A stretch of DNA of 64,000 bases from assembly GCA_900768345.1 (NCBI GenBank), contig CAAGCO010000020.1, forward strand, positions 124,001-188,000, in the 5' to 3' direction. Source of the stretch: Bacilli bacterium. GTDB taxonomy: Bacteria > Bacillota_I > Bacilli_A > RF39 > UBA660. Below are positions 7,963 through 14,599 of the stretch, in pieces. Each line of letters begins with the position of its first letter. The stretch's first letter is position 1. The translations under genes and the position numbers were made by a program. The notes under the pieces are model-generated. The model searched no databases. It saw only the letters and a list, made by a program, of their open reading frames with translations, and had not been told where the DNA came from.

Positions 7963-8655
7963 ATGATATTTAAATATTCAAAAGAAAGGCCGATGTACAT
8001 TAATTTAATATTCTTTTTAGTGGCATTTCTTGGTACGTTTATAATGCCAAGTGAATTTGCTTCATTGGTTAATGAAGTAGTTAAAAATACACAAGTATCT
8101 ACAATCATTGGTAATTTATTATTTATATTACTCTTATATTTAATGTATAAAAAAGATCTAGACAAAGAATTTAAAACATTTAAAGAAAACTTTAAGTCAA
8201 ATTTTAAAATAGGATTTAAATATTATATTGCAGGATTAATATCTATGATGATATTTAATTTATTTATATCTATTATTATCAAAGATGTTTCAGCAAATGA
8301 AAACATAGTAAGAGAAATGTTATTCAAATTTCCAATTTATACAATGTTTAGTATAGCAATAATAGCGCCATTAAGTGAAGAATTAACTTTTAGAAAAAGT
8401 TTTGATCCTTTATTTAAAAATAAATGGGTTTATGCAGTTAGCTGTGGATTATTATTTGGAGCATGTCACTTAATCGCAGGTGAATTTAAACTAATTAATT
8501 TATTATACTTATTACCATATGGTTCATTAGGATTTGTATTTGCATTAATGGATAGAGAAACTAAAACAACATTTACAAGCATAATGATGCATATGATTCA
8601 TAACACTATGACAGGAGCACTACTACTTATAACATTTAAATTAGGAGCTTTATAG
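7963..8655 (+). CDS. CPBP-family intramembrane metalloprotease
   Basis: A 230-residue membrane protein with about six hydrophobic segments and the CPBP (Abi, type II CAAX protease-like) motifs: EE at 139-140 with Arg144 (EELTFR), His169 in GACHL, and His213/Asn214 in the last motif MIHN. Members cleave membrane substrates or act in bacteriocin immunity; the substrate here is unknown. The ATG at 7963 is preferred over an in-frame GTG at 7954 that sits in the leader. It is one base from the next gene, so the two are co-transcribed. Confidence 0.85.
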   Translation: MIFKYSKERPMYINLIFFLVAFLGTFIMPSEFASLVNEVVKNTQVSTIIGNLLFILLLYLMYKKDLDKEFKTFKENFKSNFKIGFKYYIAGLISMMIFNLFISIIIKDVSANENIVREMLFKFPIYTMFSIAIIAPLSEELTFRKSFDPLFKNKWVYAVSCGLLFGACHLIAGEFKLINLLYLLPYGSLGFVFALMDRETKTTFTSIMMHMIHNTMTGALLLITFKLGAL

Positions 8656-8656
8656 T

Positions 8657-9532
8657 ATGGAAAAGAAAGAAAAAGAAGAAAAGAAAGGCGGGAAACTACT
8701 AAGTATTTTTTTATTTTTAATAATCATAGTAGTAACAATATTTCTATATGCTAAATATAGAGGTATAAAAGGCTTAATAGTAAAAGAATACAGAGTAGAA
8801 AGTGAAATACTTACAAGTAACTTTAGTGGCTTAAAAATAGTGCATTTTAGTGATCTATTATATAAATCAACAGTAGACAAAGATGACGCTAAAAACTTAG
8901 TAAATAGAATAAATGAGTTAAAACCAGATATTGTAGTTTTCACTGGAGATTTAATAAATAAAAACGCAAAAATAACTAACGAAGATATAGAATTTTTAGA
9001 AGCAGAACTAGAAAGTATTTCAGCAAAAATAGGAAAGTATGCTGTATACGGAGACGAAGACTATAGTGTAGAGAGTTATAAAACTATAATGGAAAAAGGA
9101 AAATTTAAGATATTAAATAATAGTTATGATGAAATATTTTATAAAAATAATGATTCTATGTTTATAGTAGGACTTCCAAGTTCACTAAAAGAAGAAGGTA
9201 AATTAGAAGAAGCATTTAATTTTTATAAAGAAGATGAAAAAAGAAAATTTATTATAGTTTTAGTTCATGATGGTAAAACAATTAAATTTTTAGATGAAAG
9301 TACTTATGAGGTTGATTTAATTCTAGGTGGACATTCACTTAATGGTAGTGTTGTTATACCATATTATGGTGGAATATTTATAGATGATGGTTCATACAAA
9401 TACTATCAAGAACACTATAGTAAAGGAATAACTAATATATATATATCAAGTGGTATTGGTACAAATAAATATCCATATAGAATATTTAATAAGCCTTCAT
9501 TTAACTTATATCGTTTAAAAGCACAATCTTAA
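8657..9532 (+). CDS. Membrane-anchored metallophosphoesterase-like protein, degenerate active site
   Basis: A 291-residue protein: basic N terminus, one membrane helix (about 13-31), then a calcineurin-like phosphoesterase domain of the YkuE type ending in the characteristic IGTNKYPYRIFNKPSFNLYRL-like tail. The family motifs are clearly damaged: motif I reads D66-L-L where the family has D-x-H, GD is kept at 97-98, motif III reads GDED at 132-135 where GNHD/E is normal, His204 is kept, and motif V reads GHSL at 225-228 where GHxH is normal. Several metal ligands are therefore missing, and hydrolysis is doubtful. Related enzymes act on lipid or UDP-sugar phosphates. Co-transcribed with the CPBP protease. 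Confidence 0.8.
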   Translation: MEKKEKEEKKGGKLLSIFLFLIIIVVTIFLYAKYRGIKGLIVKEYRVESEILTSNFSGLKIVHFSDLLYKSTVDKDDAKNLVNRINELKPDIVVFTGDLINKNAKITNEDIEFLEAELESISAKIGKYAVYGDEDYSVESYKTIMEKGKFKILNNSYDEIFYKNNDSMFIVGLPSSLKEEGKLEEAFNFYKEDEKRKFIIVLVHDGKTIKFLDESTYEVDLILGGHSLNGSVVIPYYGGIFIDDGSYKYYQEHYSKGITNIYISSGIGTNKYPYRIFNKPSFNLYRLKAQS

Positions 9533-9545
9533 ATGTGCTTTTTTC
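9517..9545 (+). terminator. Terminator overlapping the end of the phosphoesterase gene
   Basis: AAAAGCACA (9517-9525) and TGTGCTTTTTT (9534-9544), with the stop codon in the loop. Confidence 0.8.
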
Positions 9546-9570
9546 ATAGTATAAAATAGAGGTGAAGATT

Positions 9571-9735
9571 ATGTATGGAAACTTTAAATATGGTAAAGAT
9601 AGATTTGGTTTTGCAGCACCTTTTCTTTTAGGGGCATTAACTGGAGGTGTCGCAGTAGGTGCATTTAACCCATACAGGCCAAGACCAGTATATTATCAAA
9701 ATCCATATCAATATGGTTATTATCCATATTATTGA
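9571..9735 (+). CDS. Small Gly/Tyr/Pro-rich protein, 54 residues
   Basis: A short ORF with a good GAGGTGA Shine-Dalgarno seven bases before the ATG. Residues 13-31 form a Gly/Ala-rich hydrophobic segment (FGFAAPFLLGALTGGVAVG), long enough to cross a membrane. The last 22 residues are Tyr, Pro and Gln rich (RPRPVYYQNPYQYGYYPYY). Similar short proteins with a glycine-rich helix and a Tyr/Pro tail occur in spore-forming Bacillota, some as coat-associated proteins, but I cannot assign a family. Ends in TGA. Confidence 0.6.
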   Translation: MYGNFKYGKDRFGFAAPFLLGALTGGVAVGAFNPYRPRPVYYQNPYQYGYYPYY

Positions 9736-9781
9736 TATTTATAATTCGTCGTAGTATAATATACCCTCGAATGAGGTAAAT

Positions 9782-10432
9782 ATGGAAAATATAAAATTTG
9801 AAAATAAAGATATATGTAAAAAATGTGGCGGAAAATGCTGTAAGAAATGTGGATGCGATTATAGTACGGACAATTTTCAAGATTTAAGTATAAAAGCACT
9901 AGAAGATATACTTAGTAAAGGAAAAATATCTATAGTAGCAGCATTGAATATAAAAAGAAGTAAAAACGGAAATAAATTTATAATACCATTTTTATATTTA
10001 AGAGCAAGAAACAAAAATAGAAACGTAGTCGATCTATTATCATTAAAATCAGAATGTTCTATGCTTACTAAAGATGGATGTTCATACAGCATAGAAGAAA
10101 GACCAAAAGGCGGGGTAAACTTGATACCTTATGAAAATCAATGTCTTCCTTATGAAGAGCCATTAAAAATAGTACAAGGCTTTGAAAGATATCAAAATGC
10201 ACTATCTAAAATGGTAAAAAGATTAACTGGTAAAACAGTAGATCAAAAACTAAGAGAAGATATTGAAAATCTATTTTATGATGTAACAATAGGAAACTTC
10301 GAATACGTAACAGATAGAGAAAGAAAAGAAATAGCTCCATTATTATACGATTTAGTAGAAATATATCCTGAAATATGTCAAAAAGGAATAGATAGAGCTA
10401 AAAAACAACAAATAATTTTAAGAAGAAAATAA
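9782..10432 (+). CDS. Cysteine-cluster protein, YkgJ-like metal-binding
   Basis: A 216-residue cytoplasmic protein. The N terminus carries six Cys within 14 residues (12, 15, 19, 20, 23, 25), a CxxC..CC cluster like the zinc/iron-chelating YkgJ domain, and further Cys follow in CSMLTKDGCSY and CLP. The C-terminal third is helical and basic. The cysteine arrangement suggests an Fe-S or zinc site; the role is unknown. Start at 9782 after GAGGTAAAT. Confidence 0.65.
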   Translation: MENIKFENKDICKKCGGKCCKKCGCDYSTDNFQDLSIKALEDILSKGKISIVAALNIKRSKNGNKFIIPFLYLRARNKNRNVVDLLSLKSECSMLTKDGCSYSIEERPKGGVNLIPYENQCLPYEEPLKIVQGFERYQNALSKMVKRLTGKTVDQKLREDIENLFYDVTIGNFEYVTDRERKEIAPLLYDLVEIYPEICQKGIDRAKKQQIILRRK

Positions 10433-10466
10433 AAAATAGTAATTTTTAAATTACTATTTTTATTTT
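10433..10466. terminator. Bidirectional terminator
   Basis: AAAATAGTAATTT / AAATTACTATTTT with A and T runs on both sides, lying between the convergent genes ending at 10432 and 10460. Confidence 0.75.
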
Positions 10467-10771
10467 AAATCAGCCATATATTTTTTTAATTGTTTTGAAT
10501 TAGGACCAAGTATTATTTTTAATTGATTATCAATTTCTACAATACCTTTAGCTCCTAATTTTTGAATACCTTCTTTATTTACTATAGATGTATCTTTTAA
10601 AGTAACTTTAAGTCTTGATAAATTAATTTGAGCATCTAGAATATTTTCTTTACCACCAAGATATTGAATTAATTTATTAATCTCAACATGAAAGTCCTTT
10701 CTTCTCATTTTAATTATTACTAATGAAATTAATAATAATACAGCTATAATAATTAAATATTGCCAATACAT
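10460..10771 (-). CDS. Membrane-anchored orphan PTS EIIB-like domain without the phosphorylation cysteine
   Basis: 103 residues: a membrane helix at 4-20, then a domain reading like glucose-family EIIB (IQYLGGKENI..., then SRLKVTLKD, then KLGAKGIVEI and IILGP). In true EIIB the phosphorylated Cys sits in a DxxCxTRLR motif; here the matching stretch is DAQINLSRLK, so Asn50 occupies the Cys position. Phosphotransfer is therefore unlikely, and a binding or regulatory role is more plausible. AGGAGG lies before the ATG. It directly follows the thioredoxin-like gene, whose last bases overlap its ribosome binding site. Confidence 0.75.
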   Translation of the reverse strand: MYWQYLIIIAVLLLISLVIIKMRRKDFHVEINKLIQYLGGKENILDAQINLSRLKVTLKDTSIVNKEGIQKLGAKGIVEIDNQLKIILGPNSKQLKKYMADLK

Positions 10772-10783
10772 TTTCTTTTCCTC

Positions 10784-11374
10784 CTAATTACAAGTTGAAC
10801 AAGTTGTATCATAATCTTTAATATAACTTGCTATCTTTTCTTTAAATTCATTTATTTTTTCTTGATTCCAATAATCTTCTACTTTAACTTCTCCTTCAGT
10901 AATTGCTGTTTCATTATCATTAGCAATTATCTTACCATTCTTAGCAAATGTAAGGTTAGGGGCAAATACTTTAGAATTACCACTATCATCTGAATATAAA
11001 TAATTACCAAGTAATTTAGTAATCTTAGAATATTTATTAGAATTTATTTGTCTATCATGTTTAATATTTAAATAATAGATTTCTTTAATATTATTTTCAC
11101 GAGCAACTTCATTTAAATATTTAGCATAATACTGACACCAAGGACATTCTGGAAAAGCCATAAATACTATTCCAGTACCATTTTCTAACATATTAGCTAC
11201 TTCATCAATATTAGAATAAACAAATACATTATTTTTATCTACTAAAGTATATTCATCAGAAAATTTAGTAACACTCGTGTTATCAACCTGCTGTTTATCA
11301 AAATGTTTATATATAACTATAGTTCCAAGAACAGCTATAGCAATTATAAAAAATATACTTAACTTTCTTTTCAT
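10784..11374 (-). CDS. Membrane-anchored thioredoxin-like protein
   Basis: A 196-residue protein with an N-terminal membrane anchor (about 5-22) and an extracytoplasmic thioredoxin fold. The active-site motif is CPWC at 77-80 after FMAFPE. A second CxxC (192-195) sits at the extreme C terminus, which is unusual and could be a redox relay or metal site. First gene of a two-gene operon with the EIIB-like protein. Likely a thiol oxidoreductase for exported proteins; its partner is not seen. Confidence 0.8.
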   Translation of the reverse strand: MKRKLSIFFIIAIAVLGTIVIYKHFDKQQVDNTSVTKFSDEYTLVDKNNVFVYSNIDEVANMLENGTGIVFMAFPECPWCQYYAKYLNEVARENNIKEIYYLNIKHDRQINSNKYSKITKLLGNYLYSDDSGNSKVFAPNLTFAKNGKIIANDNETAITEGEVKVEDYWNQEKINEFKEKIASYIKDYDTTCSTCN

Positions 11375-11440
11375 TTAATCACTTCCTTGATTATAATTGT
11401 AGCATACATTTCCTCATTTATAAAGAAAAAAGTAACTAAT

Positions 11441-12166
11441 TTACTTAGCTACTTTAGTTTTATAGAATTGTTTCATAATAGGTTCATTTTTATGTTTAAT
11501 ATAATATTCAGTATTAAATAAATCAGATAATACTTCTTTCATGCTTTTCTTTATTCTATGTTGATATTTTATATGAGTTAATTTCTTATTATTTCTAGTA
11601 CTTTTATTTTTCTTATTATAATCCATTAAAGTAATAATAGATGCGATAGTTATTATACAACCAAGGAAAATAATATATGTATTTGTATAATGTATTAAAT
11701 GATTAACAATAGCATTATCTATATTTAAAGCAGGTAAACTCATAAGAGTAAAACTAAGTATAATACAAACATCTAATATTATTGTTTTAATTTTACCAGT
11801 TTTACTGGATTGAATGTTACCACCAAATCTATATGTAGAGTATAGCGTTGACATAATAGCCAATTCCAAAATAAGCGGAGGAATCATTATATTATATTGA
11901 ATCCCTAAAATAATAAAAGAAATAGCATTTAATAGTTTATCACTAATTCCATCCATGGCACTTCCAAAGAATGTAGAAATCTTAAAAGTCCTTGCAAGAA
12001 ATCCATCAATAGCATCAGTAGCAAACAGTACTATAGTCCATATAGCACATATGCTAGCACCATGCTTAACATAAATAAAAGGTAATATTATAGCACCTAT
12101 TAATCTAATCATTGTTATAACATTAACTATTACCAACTCAACAATTTTTAACACACTATATTTCAT
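11441..12166 (-). CDS. CDP-alcohol phosphatidyltransferase family protein
   Basis: A 241-residue integral membrane enzyme. The complete family motif is present: Asp51, Asp54-Gly55, Ala58-Arg59, Gly68, Asp72 and Asp76. It transfers a phosphatidyl group from CDP-diacylglycerol to an alcohol, as in PgsA. The C-terminal 60 residues are a basic cytoplasmic tail. The ATG at 12166 gives the usual N terminus. There is no Shine-Dalgarno, and a promoter ends seven bases before this ATG. A TTG at 12202 is in frame but coincides with the -35 box. Confidence 0.85.
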   Translation of the reverse strand: MKYSVLKIVELVIVNVITMIRLIGAIILPFIYVKHGASICAIWTIVLFATDAIDGFLARTFKISTFFGSAMDGISDKLLNAISFIILGIQYNIMIPPLILELAIMSTLYSTYRFGGNIQSSKTGKIKTIILDVCIILSFTLMSLPALNIDNAIVNHLIHYTNTYIIFLGCIITIASIITLMDYNKKNKSTRNNKKLTHIKYQHRIKKSMKEVLSDLFNTEYYIKHKNEPIMKQFYKTKVAK

Positions 12167-12173
12167 ATCTACA

Positions 12174-12202
12174 ATTTTAAGTAAAAAAGTATATTTTGTC
12201 AA
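12174..12202 (-). promoter_or_regulatory. Promoter for the phosphatidyltransferase, predicted leaderless mRNA
   Basis: On the minus strand: TTGACA (12202-12197), a 17-base spacer and TAAAAT (12179-12174). Seven bases separate the -10 from the ATG at 12166, so transcription should start at or next to the start codon. Confidence 0.65.
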
Positions 12203-12228
12203 TAAAACTAGTAATAAAACATATAATA

Positions 12229-12237
12229 TGATATAAT
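12229..12237 (+). promoter_or_regulatory. Extended -10 promoter of ssrA
   Basis: TGA-TATAAT at 12229-12237, ten bases before the mature tmRNA 5' end. A second TATAAT at 12222 has no matching -35 box. Confidence 0.6.
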
Positions 12238-12247
12238 TAACACATAT

Positions 12248-12600
12248 GGGGATGTATTGATTCGACAGGATTATGTCTGGGTAGAATGCAAGTAGTAGGC
12301 ATACTATAAATGCAAAAACTAAAATAATCGGAAACGATTTTAATTTCTCTCCAGCTTTTGCTTAATTAAGTAAAACGGAGCTTCCACTTTTAACTTTTGT
12401 TCACGAGTTTTAAGAGGGGAGTCATAAAGTGAACTATATTATAAATTTGTTTGTGATTTATAACGAATGATTAGCAAACTTAGAATAATAAGAGAAGTTG
12501 GCAATCTACATTATTATTTGAAGTTAAAAACCAACTAAACTTGTAGAAATTCTATTGGGATGAATCTTGGACAGGAGTTCGCTACTCCTCATCTCCACCA
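12248..12600 (+). ncRNA. ssrA: Transfer-messenger RNA (tmRNA)
   Basis: The 5' end GGGGATG pairs with CATCTCC near the 3' end (12590-12596), followed by encoded ACCA. The T-arm carries GTTCG inside GGAG/CTCC. The tag reading frame starts near 12312 with GCA and reads AKTKIIGNDFNFSPAFA before TAA. The tag ends in AFA, as in mollicutes, not the LAA ending usual in Bacillus and Clostridium. tmRNA with SmpB releases stalled ribosomes and marks the product for proteolysis. Confidence 0.95.
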
Positions 12601-12612
12601 AATATGTAATAT

Positions 12613-12632
12613 AGACTTAATAAAGTCTTTTT
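12613..12632 (+). terminator. Terminator after tmRNA
   Basis: AGACTT (12613-12618) / AAGTCT (12623-12628) followed by T. It uses the same stem sequence as the terminator after the pilin gene. Confidence 0.7.
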
Positions 12633-12650
12633 AAATGAAAGAGAGTGCTT

Positions 12651-13013
12651 ATGTTAAAAATTGATAATGAAAGCCTAACTGATAAAACAACAGTTGTATG
12701 GGAAAATGAAAGTGGAATAATGAGTACATTTACTTTAAGAATAGAAACTTATTCAGAAGATTTAGGAGACATTAAACTAGAATTTAGAACAACACTAACT
12801 AAAGATGAATTAGACGATATAAAAGATGAAATAACTCTAAAAGATTCAGTAGAAGAAATAATCTATGAAGTAAATGATATTCCAAGTGATATAAGCAAAG
12901 AAGATATAGATTTGAAAATAGCTAAGAATAAAGATCTATATGATATATATTTAAATATAGATTTATTAGATTTAATTTATTCTAAGAAAAGTATTATGTT
13001 GTCATACAACTAA
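12651..13013 (+). CDS. Hypothetical acidic protein, 120 residues
   Basis: No family recognised. It is strongly acidic (Asp/Glu/Ile/Lys rich), beta-strand-like in the first half and without Cys, signal peptide or membrane segment. The ATG at 12651 follows GAAAGAGAG; a GTG at 12645 is in frame but overlaps that sequence. It lies between tmRNA and two tRNA genes with no terminator before the tRNAs, so all may share a transcript. Confidence 0.7.
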   Translation: MLKIDNESLTDKTTVVWENESGIMSTFTLRIETYSEDLGDIKLEFRTTLTKDELDDIKDEITLKDSVEEIIYEVNDIPSDISKEDIDLKIAKNKDLYDIYLNIDLLDLIYSKKSIMLSYN

Positions 13014-13021
13014 TACAAATA

Positions 13022-13096
13022 TTGCCTCATGGCCAAGTGGTAAGGCTCTGGACTCTGACTCCAGCATCATAGGTTCGAATCCTATTGAGGCAACCA
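13022..13096 (+). tRNA. tRNA-Gln (CUG anticodon)
   Basis: Acceptor stem TTGCCTC (13022-13028) pairs with GAGGCAA (13087-13093), followed by encoded CCA. Anticodon stem CTGGA/TCCAG closes the loop CTCTGAC, giving anticodon CTG. GGTTCGAATCC forms the T arm. Confidence 0.95.
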
Positions 13097-13097
13097 A

Positions 13098-13173
13098 GCC
13101 GAAATAGCTCAATTGGTAGAGCAACTGAATCGTAATCAGTAGGTTACGGGTTCAATTCCTGTTTTCGGCACCA
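13098..13173 (+). tRNA. tRNA-Thr (CGU anticodon)
   Basis: Acceptor stem GCCGAAA (13098-13104) pairs with TTTCGGC (13163-13169), then discriminator A and encoded CCA. Anticodon stem ACTGA/TCAGT closes the loop ATCGTAA, giving anticodon CGT. It begins two bases after tRNA-Gln. Confidence 0.95.
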
Positions 13174-13180
13174 TTTTGTT

Positions 13181-13207
13181 AAAAACCAGATTATGAACTG
13201 GTTTTTT
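13181..13207 (+). terminator. Terminator after the tRNA pair
   Basis: AAAAACCAG (13181-13189) / CTGGTTTTTT (13198-13207). Confidence 0.85.
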
Positions 13208-13228
13208 GTATGCGAAAAAACTATTATT

Positions 13229-13237
13229 TGATATAAT
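13229..13237 (+). promoter_or_regulatory. Extended -10 promoter of the superoxide reductase gene
   Basis: TGA-TATAAT at 13229-13237, 43 bases before the start codon. The -35 region is poor. Confidence 0.6.
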
Positions 13238-13280
13238 ACTTATATGAAATATATGAATTTGTTATAGAAGGAGGAAACAA

Positions 13281-13661
13281 ATGAAAAATGAATTATTAAT
13301 TAAAAAATGTCAAAAATGTGGTGCATTAGTTGAAGTAATCAATGACTGTAACTGTAATGAGTGTGGAATAACTTGTTGTGGAGAAACTATGGTAAAGTTA
13401 ATTTCAAATAGTGTTGATGCATCGCTTGAAAAACACATTCCAACTTTTAAACTTATAGGTGATGAAATACTTGTAAAAGTAAATCATGTTATGGAAAAAG
13501 AACATTTTATTGAATGGATTGCACTAGTTAATGATAAAGATATTTGCAAAGTTAAATTATTACAAAACCAAAATGCAGAATGTAAATTCAAATATATAAA
13601 AGGATCAAGATTATATGCGTATTGTAATAAGCATGGGCTTTGGTCTTGTGATGTAGAATAA
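13281..13661 (+). CDS. dfx: Desulfoferrodoxin-type superoxide reductase
   Basis: A 126-residue two-domain protein that reduces superoxide to peroxide in anaerobes. The N-terminal desulforedoxin-like domain has Cys10-x2-Cys13 and Cys32-Cys33 for the FeCys4 centre, plus three extra Cys (23, 25, 28). The C-terminal domain has the catalytic iron ligands His52 (EKHIP), His69 and His75 (NHVMEKEH), Cys115 and His118 (CNKHGLW). The AGGAGG before the ATG is strong. Stands alone after the tRNA genes. Supports an anaerobic lifestyle with oxidative-stress defence. Confidence 0.92.
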   Translation: MKNELLIKKCQKCGALVEVINDCNCNECGITCCGETMVKLISNSVDASLEKHIPTFKLIGDEILVKVNHVMEKEHFIEWIALVNDKDICKVKLLQNQNAECKFKYIKGSRLYAYCNKHGLWSCDVE

Positions 13662-13876
13662 TACTTATTCGTATTATTATTGTTAAAACTATTATCTAAA
13701 GCACTTAATGTTAGTATTGTGAATTATTAAATAATGACATCAAACAAGCATTAGTAGAAAAAGTAAATAATACTGAAAAAATGCAGAGACAATAATTAAG
13801 ATACTAAAAATCTTGGGAATAATTTTTTGCTATTACTATTTTATATAAATATTATGTTTGGTGCTAAAAAGATTCT
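13662..13876 (+). other. Short non-coding stretch with a possible gene remnant
   Basis: No intact gene. Around 13732-13797 one frame reads NDIKQALVEKVNNTEKMQRQ then stop, without a start or Shine-Dalgarno, which looks like the tail of a lost gene. The right end carries the -10 element for the ORF at 13877. Confidence 0.35.
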
Positions 13877-14092
13877 ATGACTATAAAAGAAAATCAAACT
13901 GTTCTTCTTAATTGTCAACTGAATAGTGAAAAGTATACTTATCTAATAGAATATGCTAAAGATGATAATATTATTGATGCAAGTAGTAGTGATTATATTA
14001 TAAATGTTGTTAAAGATAAACAATTTAACAAAGTTAAAATTTTAGTAAAATATATTGAATCTTATTTTGAAGATAATGATGGTCATTGTTAA
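13877..14092 (+). CDS. Hypothetical protein, 71 residues, possibly leaderless
   Basis: A short ORF with no Shine-Dalgarno. A TGC-TAAAAA element at 13862-13870 ends six bases before the ATG, so if it is real its mRNA is probably leaderless. The product has beta-like segments (TVLLNCQLNSEKYTYLIEYA, INVVKDKQFNKVKILVKYI) and no membrane segment. It lies in a region of broken genes, so it may also be a remnant. Confidence 0.4.
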   Translation: MTIKENQTVLLNCQLNSEKYTYLIEYAKDDNIIDASSSDYIINVVKDKQFNKVKILVKYIESYFEDNDGHC

Positions 14093-14094
14093 TT

Positions 14095-14156
14095 AAATTA
14101 CAATTTAGTGATTTGTTAGATAAATAGTAATTTGTTGAAATGGAGGATTGATTATG
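14095..14156 (+). repeat. Duplicated gene leader, copy 1
   Basis: The 62 bases from AAATTACAATTTA to the ATG at 14154 match 14538-14599 with four mismatches. The repeat contains GAAATGGAGGATTGA, the ribosome binding site of the downstream gene. Confidence 0.85.
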
Positions 14157-14360
14157 AAAAAATTAAAAAAAGGAATATTATTAATTATATTAGGAAACTT
14201 ATTATATATAGCTTATATATATTTTTGTGGAAATGAAACAAGCAATTTTAGCGATTTTAGTAGTGGCCTTTTATTAGGACTATCAATTGGATGTAATTTT
14301 GTTGGTATAATTTTGACGGTAGCATATATGTCTAAAGAAAATAAAGAGAAAGAAAAATAG
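14154..14360 (+). CDS. Small two-helix membrane protein, 68 residues
   Basis: Two hydrophobic segments (about 8-26 and 37-60) separated by a short acidic loop (ETSNFSDFSSG), with a basic N terminus and a Lys/Glu tail. Looks like an integral membrane hairpin with both ends inside. GGAGG at 14142-14146 selects the ATG at 14154. It shares its 62-base leader with the exported-protein gene at 14597. Small hairpin proteins of this shape are sometimes immunity or accessory factors, but nothing here proves it. Confidence 0.7.
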   Translation: MKKLKKGILLIILGNLLYIAYIYFCGNETSNFSDFSSGLLLGLSIGCNFVGIILTVAYMSKENKEKEK

Positions 14361-14383
14361 TAATTTATAGGGAGGTTAATTAT

Positions 14384-14539
14384 ATGGAAAAGAATAAAAA
14401 AGAAAATACAAATAATTTGATATCAAGAATAAAAGCAAGAGCTAATGCAGACAAAAATACTGAAGAAAAGAAAAGTCCTGATAGTTTAATATTAAGAATA
14501 AAAAGAAGAGCAAATGCTGATAAAAATAAAGAAAGATAA
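14384..14539 (+). CDS. 51-residue highly charged protein with an internal repeat
   Basis: A short ORF behind GGGAGG. It holds two copies of a 15-residue motif, NLISRIKARANADKN (11-25) and SLILRIKRRANADKN (34-48), with a period of 23 residues. Each copy would form a basic amphipathic helix. No membrane segment or signal. The family is unknown. The gene lies between two genes with duplicated leaders. Confidence 0.6.
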   Translation: MEKNKKENTNNLISRIKARANADKNTEEKKSPDSLILRIKRRANADKNKER

Positions 14540-14599
14540 ATTACAATTTAGTAATTAGTTAGAAAAATAGTAATTTGTTGAAATGGAGGATTGAATATG
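14538..14599 (+). repeat. Duplicated gene leader, copy 2
   Basis: Second copy of the 62-base element at 14095-14156, ending at the ATG at 14597. The 13-mer AAATTACAATTTA at its left end also occurs at 15344-15356 and 16678-16690. Confidence 0.85.

Noticed and set aside
12164..12202. TTG at 12202 as start of the phosphatidyltransferase
   Set aside because: The TTG is part of a TTGACA -35 box, there is no ribosome binding site, and the ATG at 12166 gives the usual family N terminus.
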